A stretch of DNA of 64,000 nt from Clostridiales bacterium (GTDB lineage Bacteria; Bacillota; Clostridia; Peptostreptococcales; Acidaminobacteraceae). The stretch is taken from contig JAEIOD010000002.1 in the NCBI GenBank assembly GCA_016342415.1, positions 1 to 64,000 of the forward strand, given 5' to 3'. Shown here in pieces: positions 37,069 through 46,459 of this stretch; positions within the stretch are counted from its first letter, which is position 1, and every line of letters starts with the position of its first letter. The position numbers were made by a program, and so were the translations under genes. The notes beneath the pieces were generated by a model. That model saw nothing but the letters and a program-made list of their open reading frames with translations. It was not told the origin of the DNA and made no database searches.

Positions 37069-38118
37069 TTAAATATTATTTAATATTTTCTTTGCAACTT
37101 CCTCATCTGTCACTAGGACTAGATTTCTATTTATTTTACAAACCGCCGCTATAGCTTCGGCTTTATCAACACCACCTGCTACTGCAATCAGTTCTTTAAC
37201 TTGATCCAGTTTCTCTAACTCTACACCAATCGTTGTGATCTCATGAACAATATTACCGTCTTTATCGAAATAGTATCCAAATGCTTCTGCGACCGCTTCT
37301 TTTTCAATGATATCCAAGATAGATTCATCGTCCAGTTGTCTTCGTTTTGCCATCACATCGGCTCTTGCTATTCCAAATATTAATATATCCATTTTTTCGA
37401 GCTTTGAAACAATTTCTTTTATCTCTGGTTCTTTTAAAAGCGTTTCTTTTGCTTCTTTTGATATCCAATCTGGTGTGTACAATAATTTATATGAACAGTT
37501 TAACTTTTCAGCCAACTTCTCGACAAGTGTATTGGCTTGATAATCCGATCTTCTACCTAATCCACCACGTGCTGGTAATATCATTAAATTATCATTTACT
37601 CTATTTTTCGGTTTAAACTGATTAATAACTGTATAAACCGTTGAACCCCCTGTTAGACCAATTATTTTATCTTTATCTATCAAGGTTTTAGTATATGTAG
37701 AAGCTTTTCTACCAATTTCATCTAAAGTTAAGATTTCATCTTCATTAACCATTGGTGCAATAATCACTTTTTTAATATTTAGATATTCTTTTAGTTTTGC
37801 TTCTAACTCGTGAATACCTCTAATTTTACTAAAGAACTGAGACAGTACTTCAATTGTTTCAACTCCTACATCTGTTATGGTCATACCTTCTAAAGAAAAT
37901 TCTAACAATCCTTGTTCTTTTAGAATGTTGGCTTCTTTTCTGATGATTCTTTCCGTTAAATTAACTTTAGTAGAAAGAACTCGTCGTCCAATCGGCTGTA
38001 ATAAACTCACAACTTTTAAGATATTAAAACGATTTTCTAAAATCTCAATGGTTTCAGGCGCCACTTGCTTGAGGACATCTGCTATTTCATCAAAACTTAA
38101 TTCATTTGCTACCTTCAA
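37069..38118 (-). CDS. cggR: Central glycolytic genes regulator (CggR, SorC family)
   Basis: The protein has an N-terminal helix-turn-helix with the CggR-type segment [22 protein letters not shown]-terminal SorC sugar-phosphate-binding domain follows, with [30 protein letters not shown] and [14 protein letters not shown]. In B. subtilis CggR represses the gapA operon until fructose-1,6-bisphosphate binds. The frame is open to a GTG at 38148. I prefer TTG 38118 (349 aa) because GGGGTG lies 6 nt upstream and the GTG falls inside a CggR-like inverted repeat. It is followed directly by gap. Confidence 0.9.
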   Translation of the reverse strand: MKVANELSFDEIADVLKQVAPETIEILENRFNILKVVSLLQPIGRRVLSTKVNLTERIIRKEANILKEQGLLEFSLEGMTITDVGVETIEVLSQFFSKIRGIHELEAKLKEYLNIKKVIIAPMVNEDEILTLDEIGRKASTYTKTLIDKDKIIGLTGGSTVYTVINQFKPKNRVNDNLMILPARGGLGRRSDYQANTLVEKLAEKLNCSYKLLYTPDWISKEAKETLLKEPEIKEIVSKLEKMDILIFGIARADVMAKRRQLDDESILDIIEKEAVAEAFGYYFDKDGNIVHEITTIGVELEKLDQVKELIAVAGGVDKAEAIAAVCKINRNLVLVTDEEVAKKILNNI

Positions 38119-38140
38119 AATAAGCACCCCATTTAATCTT

Positions 38141-38160
38141 CGGGACACCTTTCGTCCCTG
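38141..38160. promoter_or_regulatory. Possible CggR operator upstream of cggR-gap
   Basis: CGGGAC (38141-38146) and GTCCCTG (38154-38160) form an inverted repeat with GGGAC/GTCCC arms 7 bp apart. The CGGGAC element is the core of the known Bacillus CggR operator, although there the arrangement is a direct repeat. It lies just before the preferred cggR start. Confidence 0.5.
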
Positions 38161-38280
38161 GATTCGTTTTTCGGCCCATCAAAGGCAAAAAAAAACTTAA
38201 TTCCGAATTTATTGTAACATAATCTGAGAAGTATTCAATAGAAAAACTCAAATTTTATACAATTTAAAGGAAAAAAGTTT

Positions 38281-39675
38281 CTAATATTTCTTTCTTTTAG
38301 AGGTCGAAGCTATACCGAGTTCTGTTCTATACTTTGCTACAGTTCTTCTAGAAATCTTCACACCTATCTTATCGAACTCCAAAGATATATTTTGATCACT
38401 TAAAGGTTTGGATTTAGGTTCTTTTTCAATCATTTCTTTTATGATTATTTTAATGCTCTCTGAAGATACCCCATCCCCTCTATTGGTTGCTACACCACTT
38501 TGGAAGAAATACTTCAGTTCAAACAATCCTGTAGGACATTGAATGTATTTACCACTGGTGGCACGACTCACTGTTGATTCATGAACGCCTATTTGATCTG
38601 CAATGGTTTTTAACGTTAGTGTTTTTAAATAAATAGGCCCTTTCTCAAAGAAATCATATTGATATTCCAATATTGCTTCTACCACTCTATAGATGGTATT
38701 TCTTCTTTGTTCTATGCTCTTAATCAATCTAAGTGCTGCTTGTAATTTCTTAGTGATATATTCAGATGCTTTTTCATTAACAGACGCTTCACTCAACATT
38801 TTTTTATAGAAACTATTAATAAATAATCTTGGTGCACTTGATTCATTTACTAAAATAATATACTCGTCATTCGTTTTTTTCAGCGTCACATCAGGTCTGA
38901 TATAAGCAATGTCTTTTAAAGAAGCAAATGCTCTTCCAGGTTTTGGTTCTAAACATTTTATTGTCTCTATCGCTGATTTAACATCCTCAATGTCCACTTC
39001 TAACTCTTTTGCTATTTTACTTAAGCGATTCGCACCGACATCTTCTAAATAATCCGTTATAATTGCATAAACTAGTTTATTCTCAATTTCTTTATAGACA
39101 GCTTGAATCAACAAACATTCACTCAAATCTCTAGCACCCACACCAATCGGATCAAAGGTCTGTACAGTTAAGATCAACTCTTCTAGAGTATCTTCATCTA
39201 ATTTAAAGTGAGCCATTACATAGTCGTCGTCCATATGCAAATATCCACTCGGATCAATACATTGAATAATATAAGTTGCAACAGGCATATGTCTATCTTC
39301 TATCAATGTATATTGAAGTTGTTCCAATAAATGATCATGTAATGTAACTTCTGATGCAACAAAATTGTCATAATTAACATGTTCACCGACTTCTTGATAT
39401 TTTCTTGTCGTAGATTTTATCTGTATATCATCAGAAACTTGATTCCAATCAATCTTATCCATCTTTTCATCTAAATCAGATTTCTTAGTTTCTGCAGCAT
39501 TTTGCTCAGCTATTTGATCATTCTTTTCCAAGATAGGATTTGTTAAAAGGGCTTCATTAATAAACTCATTCAATTCCATAGCCGAGTATTGTAGTATCTC
39601 AATGGATTGCTTGAGTTCTGGTGTCATAACAAGCTTTTGAGTTTGCTGTAAATTTAAATTATATGATAATTTCAT
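38281..39675 (-). CDS. rpoN: RNA polymerase sigma-54 factor
   Basis: The 464-aa protein has the Gln/Leu-rich activator-interacting N-terminus (LQQTQKLVMTPELKQSIEIL), an acidic region, the core-binding domain (QCIDPSGYLHMDDDYV, QTFDPIGVGARDLSECL), the helix-turn-helix LTLKTIADQIGVHESTVSRA and the C-terminal RpoN box (SRRTVAKYRTELGI) that binds the -24 element. It is full length. rpoN upstream of cggR-gap is a common clostridial order. No sigma-54 activator gene is present in the window. Confidence 0.97.
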   Translation of the reverse strand: MKLSYNLNLQQTQKLVMTPELKQSIEILQYSAMELNEFINEALLTNPILEKNDQIAEQNAAETKKSDLDEKMDKIDWNQVSDDIQIKSTTRKYQEVGEHVNYDNFVASEVTLHDHLLEQLQYTLIEDRHMPVATYIIQCIDPSGYLHMDDDYVMAHFKLDEDTLEELILTVQTFDPIGVGARDLSECLLIQAVYKEIENKLVYAIITDYLEDVGANRLSKIAKELEVDIEDVKSAIETIKCLEPKPGRAFASLKDIAYIRPDVTLKKTNDEYIILVNESSAPRLFINSFYKKMLSEASVNEKASEYITKKLQAALRLIKSIEQRRNTIYRVVEAILEYQYDFFEKGPIYLKTLTLKTIADQIGVHESTVSRATSGKYIQCPTGLFELKYFFQSGVATNRGDGVSSESIKIIIKEMIEKEPKSKPLSDQNISLEFDKIGVKISRRTVAKYRTELGIASTSKRKKY

Positions 39676-39745
39676 AAAGTCACCATCCCTCTAACATTAT
39701 AGCAAGTTTCGCCAGTTGAAACAACGGCATAATTTCCCAAGAATA

Positions 39746-39775
39746 TTGAATATCTAAATAAATATAGGGTATCAT
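39746..39775 (+). promoter_or_regulatory. Possible promoter of the sensor kinase gene
   Basis: TTGAAT (39746-39751) and TATCAT (39770-39775) are 18 bp apart, 20 bp upstream of the start codon and just before GGGAGG. It is divergent from rpoN. Confidence 0.4.
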
Positions 39776-39795
39776 GGACATATTGGGAGGTTCTT

Positions 39796-41643
39796 ATGAA
39801 AAAATACCTATTTCCACTCTTCATCCTACTATTCATCAACATTTCAAATTCAGAAACACAGGAACCAGAGTCGATTTTAATTATTAACTCCTATAACGAA
39901 AGTTATAACTGGACTAATAATATGATGGATGGTCTTTTAGAAAATTTGGATCAGACATTAGATATTCGAGTTGAATATATGGACGCGAAAAATGGATATC
40001 AAAAAGAAGATTTGGAACTCTTCTCAACGATTATGGAACACAAGTATAACAACAATAAGTTTGATGCCATTATAGCCACGGATGATTATGCTTTTCAATA
40101 CGTTTTGAAGAATCAAAACACTTTATTCAAAAACACACCTATTTTTTTTGCTGGTATCAATTCAGAGGAAGGCTACAATTTCGACTCGTTAAATAAGGTC
40201 TTTGGGATTATCGAAAAAGCTTCTATCTCAGAAACAATCGAAATCGCTCAGATATTGAATCCCAACTTACGAGAAATACATTTCATTGTTGATCAATCGA
40301 TTTCTGGTAAGAAAACCGAGATTGAAGTATTTGAAGCTTTAGATGCTCATTTCAATGTTATTGTCTACAATAACGATACCTTAGATGAAATCACTAACAA
40401 ACTAAGTACAGTTCAATCTGATGATGCAATTGTCTTGTTGGCGTATTATATTGTTGATCCAAGAGGTATATTTCATGACACCAATGTGATGACAGAAAAA
40501 ATATGTACTGCCTCAAATGTTCCTGTTTACGGACTATATGAGTTTAGCATGGATTATGGTATTGTTGGTGGAAAATTAATTTCCGGTTATGAACAGGGTA
40601 AACGCGTTACTGAAATAATGAATAATTATTTCCTTGGCAAGTACAACGAACAATATATTGAAACCAACCAATCCAATATTCATAAGTATGACTACAACGA
40701 ATTAGATGCATTTGATTTAAATCATAAACTGCTCCCCTCCGACTCTGTAATCCACCATATGCCTGTGACGTTTTTCAATCGGCATAAAAGTGTTATTTTA
40801 GCAGGCCTATCCATTGGATTTGTTTTGATGCTCTATATTCTGATATTAAAAAGACAAGTTAGATTTCACACCAAGAGAAATATAGTATACAACAATCAAC
40901 TAAATGAATCCGATAAGCTGGCCTCTTTAGGAGAAATGATCAAGAGAATATCTCATGAACTCAATACGCCTTTGGGTAACAGTATCACTACATCTTCTTA
41001 TATAGAAAAGTTAAATCACAATTTAATTGAACAGTTTAACTCAGGAAAATTATCAAAAAAGACATTGCTCGAAAACTTGAATCATATAGAATACTCAACA
41101 GAATTATTAACGACAAGTTTAAATACAGCCAACGAACTGATGACAGCTTTCAGAATTTTCTCAGAACATAACGAAGACGATTCCGTAATCACTTTTGATC
41201 TGAAATACTATTTACAAAACTTGATAAAGACGTATAATCCTTTATTAACGATCCATCACAATAAAATTTTATTGTCCGGCGCTGACAATCTTTTCATTGT
41301 TGGTAAAACCAAGGAATATTATAAGATATTCAATCACTTAATCAGAAACTCAATAGAACATGGCTTTGAGAACCTAGAACACAAAGAAATTCGTATTGAT
41401 ATCTCAAAATCAAAAAAAGAATTATTGATCAATTACTCTGATAACGGGATTGGAATCCCAAAACAAAATGCCAATCTTATCTTCAAACATTTCTACAGCA
41501 GTAAAACAGATAGTCACTTTGGATTGGGGCTTAGCCAAGTCAATGAAATTATTGCAAGACTCCATGGTAATATACAGTTTCAAAATGATACCCAAGAGGG
41601 AGTTGTTATAAAAATCGTCATTCCTATAAAAAAGGAATTTTAA
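39796..41643 (+). CDS. Membrane sensor histidine kinase with extracellular ABC-type substrate-binding domain
   Basis: The 615-aa protein has a signal peptide or signal anchor (1-20) and a periplasmic-binding-like domain (about 25-310: ILIINSYNESYNWTNNMMDG, IIATDDYAFQYV, IFFAGINSEEG). One membrane helix (about 335-356) leads to a cytoplasmic HisKA/HATPase kinase. The phospho-acceptor is in KLASLGEMIKRISHELNTPL. The ATP site has LIRNSIEHGFEN, YSDNGIGIP and FGLGLSQVNEIIARLHG. It has no receiver domain and no response regulator beside it, so its partner is encoded elsewhere. The sensor domain type binds small organic ligands; the ligand is unknown. Confidence 0.9.
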   Translation: MKKYLFPLFILLFINISNSETQEPESILIINSYNESYNWTNNMMDGLLENLDQTLDIRVEYMDAKNGYQKEDLELFSTIMEHKYNNNKFDAIIATDDYAFQYVLKNQNTLFKNTPIFFAGINSEEGYNFDSLNKVFGIIEKASISETIEIAQILNPNLREIHFIVDQSISGKKTEIEVFEALDAHFNVIVYNNDTLDEITNKLSTVQSDDAIVLLAYYIVDPRGIFHDTNVMTEKICTASNVPVYGLYEFSMDYGIVGGKLISGYEQGKRVTEIMNNYFLGKYNEQYIETNQSNIHKYDYNELDAFDLNHKLLPSDSVIHHMPVTFFNRHKSVILAGLSIGFVLMLYILILKRQVRFHTKRNIVYNNQLNESDKLASLGEMIKRISHELNTPLGNSITTSSYIEKLNHNLIEQFNSGKLSKKTLLENLNHIEYSTELLTTSLNTANELMTAFRIFSEHNEDDSVITFDLKYYLQNLIKTYNPLLTIHHNKILLSGADNLFIVGKTKEYYKIFNHLIRNSIEHGFENLEHKEIRIDISKSKKELLINYSDNGIGIPKQNANLIFKHFYSSKTDSHFGLGLSQVNEIIARLHGNIQFQNDTQEGVVIKIVIPIKKEF

Positions 41644-41647
41644 TGAG

Positions 41648-41695
41648 GTAGCAATGTACATCGGTCATTTATACGGACTTATGTCCATATGCTAC
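41648..41695 (+). terminator. Possible terminator after the sensor kinase gene
   Basis: GTAGCA (41648-41653) can pair with TGCTAC (41690-41695), enclosing a GGAC/GTCC hairpin, followed by TCTTTTTTC. The stem is branched rather than a simple rod. Confidence 0.4.
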
Positions 41696-41839
41696 TCTTT
41701 TTTCATATTAGTTTAATACTTTATTCAAATTCGGTTCAATTTTGTCCTTTACAATCAAAATAGTTAATCAAACAATATGAGAATATGTTTCAATTATCGG
41801 ACCATCCAGTTATGGTCAATCAACGCCGATGAATATTAG

Positions 41840-42115
41840 AAGCAAATAGAAGATCTAACACTATTATCGAGACGAAGCATCATTCAATCAGATATTGTTG
41901 ATGGCAGACCTGTTATTTTAATAGACAATGAACTCTCACAAGAATTATTCGGTACAACTCAATTTGCTGGGGAAAAATACTTGTTAAAACTGGTCAGAAC
42001 GCCAACCATTTTTTATAATCTGCATTTTTGAAAAAGAAGAAAATTCTATGGGATTCACAAGTAGTATAGGACATATTCCATATACAATAACCAGTAAACT
42101 TCTAAGCGAGAAATG
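41840..42115 (+). pseudogene. Remnant of a MacB-like ABC transporter permease
   Basis: One frame reads SRRSIIQSDIVDGRPVILID then NELSQELFGTTQFAGEKYLL, matching the MacB periplasmic-core pattern (GRxxxxxD...RPVxxIDexLAxxLFG...GxxI). After a stop another frame gives GFTSSIGHIPYTITSKLL. There is no start codon, no membrane helices and no ATPase nearby. The 41644-42549 stretch is otherwise gene-free and looks like decaying DNA. Confidence 0.5.
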
Positions 42116-42214
42116 CGTTCTTTAGACACTTACAATCTACTCCAAGTACAATGGCAATTCAGATTACTAATAATCTTATAGGCTTTTATAGAAACCTCTT
42201 GTTTAGGTTACATA

Positions 42215-42290
42215 GGCGAGCAGCGACTTTGTCGCGACCAGCCCCCTCACTTGCTATAGCACTGGTCGAAAACTGCGTCCGCGGCTCGTC
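42215..42290. repeat. GC-rich imperfect inverted-repeat element of about 76 bp
   Basis: The left part starts GGCGAGC and contains GCGACTTTGTCGC and GACCAG. The right part has CTGGTC and ends GGCTCGTC. Outer CGAGC/GCTCG and inner GACCAG/CTGGTC arms pair, giving a long bulged rod. It is far richer in G+C than the surrounding AT-rich pseudogene DNA. It resembles a non-autonomous palindromic insertion, but I see no clear target duplication. Confidence 0.6.
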
Positions 42291-42518
42291 CATGCCTCTT
42301 GCATAGGAATACTCCTATAATTGTCATACTTTCGAATAATGTTAAGGCTACCATTGATATCAACATTGATGAACCGAGTCTCTGATGGTTATGGAGACGT
42401 CTGTACAATCGCAGTTCATATCAAAGAGTCAGTGAACAAATAGAGGTTAACCCTTCTGAACCAAAGATAATTGAAACGTTTTTTTGGGGGCGGGTTACCG
42501 CTTTAATATTTTATAAAA

Positions 42519-42547
42519 AACAGGTCATATCATCGATATGACCTGTT
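42519..42547 (-). terminator. Terminator of the DUF4097 lipoprotein gene
   Basis: AACAGGTCATAT pairs with ATATGACCTGTT around CATCG; on the minus strand it is followed by TTTTTATAAAA. Confidence 0.85.
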
Positions 42548-42549
42548 AC

Positions 42550-43590
42550 TTAGTTTACATCAATATCTCCTGATATTGTCTTAATTTCAATATCATATTT
42601 TCCATTACCAACAGTACCTTTTAATTTATTGTCTTTTTTAACAGACACGTCACTCACTTCATAAGCACAATTGACATCTCCAGAGGTACTTCTTAAATCC
42701 AGTTTTCCATTTGGATTTCTTTTAATTTCCAAATCGACATCTCCAGATGTAGAATTCAACTTAATATCACCTTTTTGCTCTTCTAAAGTATATTCGATTC
42801 TGCCAGACAAAGTTTTAATATCCATCGCTTCATTTTCAGCGTTTGACACTATAACACTACCAGATGTTGTATCTAGATAGACATCATCTGCTTTCATTTC
42901 CTCAATTTTCAATTTGCCAGAAATGGAACTCATTTTTAATTCATCACTTTCTACTTTTCTGACTGATATACTTCCAGAAGTAGTACTTAACGTCACATCA
43001 TTAGCTTTTATATCTTCAATGTTAATACTACCCGATATTGAACTAATATCCAGATCTTCAACTCTTAATAGATCTATAGCAATCTTCCCTGAAGTTGATT
43101 TAACGGTTGTATCTTTAGCAAACAACTCTCGCCCTTCAATGCTTCCTGAAATAGATTTAATGGTAAAATCCTCTTCGTACTTTTCAGGTACAAAAATTCT
43201 CATCTTACCATAATTAGCTCCAATTAAATTTCGCCATTCTACTTCGAATACAAACTTACCAGATGTTGAGACATTGTACTCCGGTTCGTCAGAAGACAGT
43301 TTATCTGAAAAGAAACCAAAATATTGAATTTCAACATCTTTCCTATCCTCGTATATTACTTCGATATCTTCAAAGATTGTAGAAACTTGCATAGCATCTA
43401 CATCTTTTAAGGACATGTTTTCTATACGTTCAACGGCAAAATAACCGCTATCCAAATCTTTTTTCACCTCTTCAAATTCCTCGTATGTGCTGACTTGATA
43501 TTTGGAATTAATTGTACCATTCATAAAATTAACACTACACCCGGTTAAGAAAACCCATGTCACCAAACCCAAAACAAATAATTTTTTCAT
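42550..43590 (-). CDS. DUF4097-family beta-helix lipoprotein
   Basis: The 346-aa protein has a lipoprotein signal peptide with lipobox LTGC (Cys at about 18). From about 140 to the end it is made of short repeats centred on SxSG (SISGSIEG, STSGKIAI, SISGSINI, TTSGSISV, SISGKLKI, TTSGSVIV, TLSGRIEY, STSGDVDL), the DUF4097 right-handed beta-helix. Two residue classes alternate, as expected for a regular solenoid. It should be anchored outside the cell membrane. Homologues (LiaX/YvlB group) take part in envelope-stress sensing. It lies in a run of related envelope genes. Start ATG 43590 follows GGGAGG. Confidence 0.85.
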   Translation of the reverse strand: MKKLFVLGLVTWVFLTGCSVNFMNGTINSKYQVSTYEEFEEVKKDLDSGYFAVERIENMSLKDVDAMQVSTIFEDIEVIYEDRKDVEIQYFGFFSDKLSSDEPEYNVSTSGKFVFEVEWRNLIGANYGKMRIFVPEKYEEDFTIKSISGSIEGRELFAKDTTVKSTSGKIAIDLLRVEDLDISSISGSINIEDIKANDVTLSTTSGSISVRKVESDELKMSSISGKLKIEEMKADDVYLDTTSGSVIVSNAENEAMDIKTLSGRIEYTLEEQKGDIKLNSTSGDVDLEIKRNPNGKLDLRSTSGDVNCAYEVSDVSVKKDNKLKGTVGNGKYDIEIKTISGDIDVN

Positions 43591-43679
43591 CTCTACCTCC
43601 CATTTCTTCTACATCGTAACACACGAGTATTTTCCATACAATGGTAGAGAATAGTTTCTAATAATCTTCTAATCTTTAT

Positions 43680-44546
43680 TTAATATACGATTTGAATGAG
43701 CGTCTTATATCTCATATCCTCACCCAATGAGCCATCATTTTCTAATAACATAACTGTAATCATAACATCATCTATAGTCCCTGAAAACATCAATGTCCCT
43801 TGAAGATTCATCGTAGAATAATCCGGAGCATCCATTAATAACTCCTCATAATAGTAAGCAACTATATCCAATTCATCTTCTGTCATCAAAGCTACCATTG
43901 TATCACTACCTTGTTTCATGACAGCTTTGGCTTCCGTGTAAGCAGCTGAGTAAACTGGAACACTTTCCTCTGGGTAATCCTCAGGCCAAGAAACCACTTC
44001 AGGTATAACAAATTCAGCAGTAGCTTTTTCAGTTTCAGAAGTTTCCGTTGCCTCTTCTTCCATGTCTTCTAACTGTTCCATCACAACAATTGTAAACGCA
44101 TACTTAAAATCTGCTTCCATATCCTCAGCGATTGTAATTGTGTAAGCGATTCCGTCCAAATTACCCATAGTCATATAAGTGTTTTCTGCATTTTGTTCCA
44201 AGGTCACTTCTGCACCATCTAGTGCATCTTTATAAAAATCGACAAAATCTTTCATTTCATCCTTTATCATGCCAACTATCATAATCGATCCATCAGCATT
44301 TATTGAAGCACCAACAATATGTGAGTCTTTAAAGATTGGTATGATGTGTTCTGGAAAGCTTTCAGGAATATCTATACTCTCTTCTATATCATTTGTTACA
44401 GTCATTTCCGTACCATCATCTGTTGTGATTTCAATTTGATCCTTATCCACATCGACTTTTGCTATATCTGCATTCTCTAACTCGTCATTATTTTCACCAC
44501 ACCCAATAAGCAACATACTTAAAATTATTATTAAACATTTCCTCAT
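43680..44546 (-). CDS. Lipoprotein with a duplicated domain, function unknown
   Basis: The 288-aa protein has a lipobox LLIGC near residue 16 and an acidic mature part. Two segments look like copies of one domain. The first is SFPEHIIPIFKDSHIVGASI...KDEMKDFVDFYKDAL, the second DYPEESVPVYSAAYTEAKAV...EDELDIVAYYYEELL; each is followed by a short beta-rich tail (YMTMGNLDGIAYTITI, LMFSGTIDDVMITVML). A Glu/Thr-rich linker joins them. Start ATG 44546 follows GGGGATG; the frame is open further upstream but without a signal peptide. It is separated by terminators from both DUF4097 genes. I do not recognise a named family. Confidence 0.75.
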   Translation of the reverse strand: MRKCLIIILSMLLIGCGENNDELENADIAKVDVDKDQIEITTDDGTEMTVTNDIEESIDIPESFPEHIIPIFKDSHIVGASINADGSIMIVGMIKDEMKDFVDFYKDALDGAEVTLEQNAENTYMTMGNLDGIAYTITIAEDMEADFKYAFTIVVMEQLEDMEEEATETSETEKATAEFVIPEVVSWPEDYPEESVPVYSAAYTEAKAVMKQGSDTMVALMTEDELDIVAYYYEELLMDAPDYSTMNLQGTLMFSGTIDDVMITVMLLENDGSLGEDMRYKTLIQIVY

Positions 44547-44604
44547 GAATTCATCCCCTTTCGTCGTACTCTTACCCCTTATTATTTTAGTCAAACAAAA
44601 GGAA

Positions 44605-44624
44605 AGACAGTGCAAGCACTGTCT
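44605..44624 (-). terminator. Terminator after the second DUF4097 gene
   Basis: AGACAGTGC pairs with GCACTGTCT around AA; followed on the minus strand by TTCCTTTTG. It overlaps the last bases of the gene. Confidence 0.75.
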
Positions 44625-46062
44625 AATATCTTGATATATTTAAATCTCCAGAAGTTGTTGTTGCTACTATAGAATGAGCATCACTACCAACTTGACCTCT
44701 TAATCGACCTCTTTTTTGTGTCCCTATATAGGTCAACGGGAACTCACATTCCACATCGCCTGAAACTGATTTTACGACAACTTCAAATTCAGAATTTTTT
44801 GGCAAATTAAGTTCTGCATCTCCTGAAATGCTCTTCATTGTAAAGTCGCCATCTAAGCACTCATACTTAGTTTGAATGTCGCCAGATACACTTGTAAACA
44901 TCATATTACCTCTAAACAAGCCTATTTCACAATTACCTGATGTTGTTTTGATCAAACTGTTTACCGAATATATTATATCAGCCGTTATATCTCCAGAGAC
45001 AGAACTGAATCTAAAGAAATCGCTATCTAAATAATTCATATCTAAATCACCAGAAACCGTTTTAACACTTAAACTTTCTTTGTACTTTCTTGGTAATCTC
45101 ACCAACAACTCTCTGCCACTGTCACCAATATTAAAGCTAAACCCTTTTTTTACAGTACCTTTTTCAGTAATTCTAACTTTTTTTGAATCTTCCTCAACCA
45201 TGACTTTGTATATGTCTTCATCATGAGGTGAATAATTAATGTAATTCACCAAAATGTCTTCTCTTTCCTCAGTAATTAGTGTCACATCTGTTGAAATCAC
45301 ATTAATGGAAATATCTTTCTTCCCATCACAATCTATTGAAAACTCTTGTGCAAGATTATAGTTTCTAACTTCACTATCCTGGTCCATAGTAAAATCATCT
45401 TTCTTGAATTCTTTACCATAAGAATCAAAATCTATATCATTAACAGTTTTCATGACATCATCTACAATATCCTTAGTTATATTTGCTGTTTCTCTGCCAA
45501 GTTTCGACATTTCCTCACCAAATCTTTTAGCATCTTTGTTGAATGATTTCATATCACCTCGGAAGCTTCTTTTCATGTTATCAAACTCTTTCTTGAAAGA
45601 GTTTCCAAATATATTTTTAAAATCTTGTTTATAATACTCTTTTTTGAACGTTTTACCATTTAGGTCAATATCTATTTTAACTTTATCCTTAAGAACTTCA
45701 GCCTTCTTTTTCATTTCATCAACTTTTGCTCTTAATGCCTCTTCCGCATCAGGATCAATCTTCTCATTTAACAACTCTTCATAAGATTCTTCAATTTCTT
45801 CAACAATATCATCAACTTCCTCTTCAATTTCCTCTGCCATCTCTTCTAGTTCTTCAGCCATTTCCTCTAGGGCTTCATTTCTTTCATCATGAGCTTCTTC
45901 TAAGGAGTCACTAACTTGTTCACTATCATCTTTTAAGGTCTCTTTCGTAATAACATTGTTATTCTCAAGTTGATCTAAAGCATTAAGAAGTTTTAATCCC
46001 TCTTCTGCAGAAATAATTTTTGACTCTATCATCTCTAGAATCTTCATTTTTTCATTTGACAT
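44623..46062 (-). CDS. Cytoplasmic DUF4097 protein with N-terminal SHOCT-like helix and acidic coiled coil
   Basis: The 479-aa protein has no signal peptide. Residues 4-32 (MKILEMIESKIISAEEGLKL) form the short helical module found at the N-terminus of YvlB/LiaX proteins. A long Glu-rich coiled coil follows (about 45-200, e.g. EEMAEELEEMAEEIEEEVDD). The C-terminal half (about 250-479) is a DUF4097 beta helix with VSGD/ISGD repeats (KTVSGDLDMN, SVSGDITADI, SISGDAELNL, TTSGDLNIS). It lies 9 bp downstream of a DUF2089 regulator gene, a known pairing. A role in envelope-stress regulation is inferred from family. Confidence 0.85.
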   Translation of the reverse strand: MSNEKMKILEMIESKIISAEEGLKLLNALDQLENNNVITKETLKDDSEQVSDSLEEAHDERNEALEEMAEELEEMAEEIEEEVDDIVEEIEESYEELLNEKIDPDAEEALRAKVDEMKKKAEVLKDKVKIDIDLNGKTFKKEYYKQDFKNIFGNSFKKEFDNMKRSFRGDMKSFNKDAKRFGEEMSKLGRETANITKDIVDDVMKTVNDIDFDSYGKEFKKDDFTMDQDSEVRNYNLAQEFSIDCDGKKDISINVISTDVTLITEEREDILVNYINYSPHDEDIYKVMVEEDSKKVRITEKGTVKKGFSFNIGDSGRELLVRLPRKYKESLSVKTVSGDLDMNYLDSDFFRFSSVSGDITADIIYSVNSLIKTTSGNCEIGLFRGNMMFTSVSGDIQTKYECLDGDFTMKSISGDAELNLPKNSEFEVVVKSVSGDVECEFPLTYIGTQKRGRLRGQVGSDAHSIVATTTSGDLNISRY

Positions 46063-46071
46063 AACATCCTC

Positions 46072-46440
46072 CTATAATCCCTTTATCATCTTCATTGCTT
46101 CTTCAGATGAAATTTCACCATTTGATAATTTCTCTAAGATTTTTTCTTTATTTAAATTCGCACTCTCCGCTATTTCACCGTAACCAAGAGCATTGATTAC
46201 ATTCTCTAGATTCTTTTTAACAGTAGGATATGAAATACCTAAATCCTTTTCTATTTCTTTGATGTTTCCTCTGTTCTTCAAAAATACTTCAATAAAATAC
46301 TTTTGTTCTTTAGATAAGTAACTGAACTTATCTAACTTAAATGTCCCTTTAATAGTTGTATCACAATCATTACAATGTAGTTTTGTCACATCGAGTCTTG
46401 AAGAACATACCGGACACGTACCTAAAACATTCCTTTTCAT
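46072..46440 (-). CDS. DUF2089 family protein, putative regulator
   Basis: The 122-aa protein has an N-terminal zinc ribbon (CPVC at 9-12 and CNDC at 23-26). A helix-turn-helix-like part follows (IKEIEKDLGISYPTVKKNLE), then the helical module KILEKLSNGEISSEEAMKMI that is also found at the N-terminus of the next protein. This is the DUF2089 architecture. It is probably a transcription factor of the DUF2089-DUF4097 operon. Start ATG 46440 follows GGAAGGAA. Confidence 0.88.
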   Translation of the reverse strand: MKRNVLGTCPVCSSRLDVTKLHCNDCDTTIKGTFKLDKFSYLSKEQKYFIEVFLKNRGNIKEIEKDLGISYPTVKKNLENVINALGYGEIAESANLNKEKILEKLSNGEISSEEAMKMIKGL

Positions 46441-46459
46441 AAGATTCCTTCCTTTACAT

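Noticed and set aside
41644..42549. An intact gene in the gene-poor stretch
   Set aside because: Every frame is broken by stops within about 60 codons; only fragments of a MacB-like permease can be recognised.
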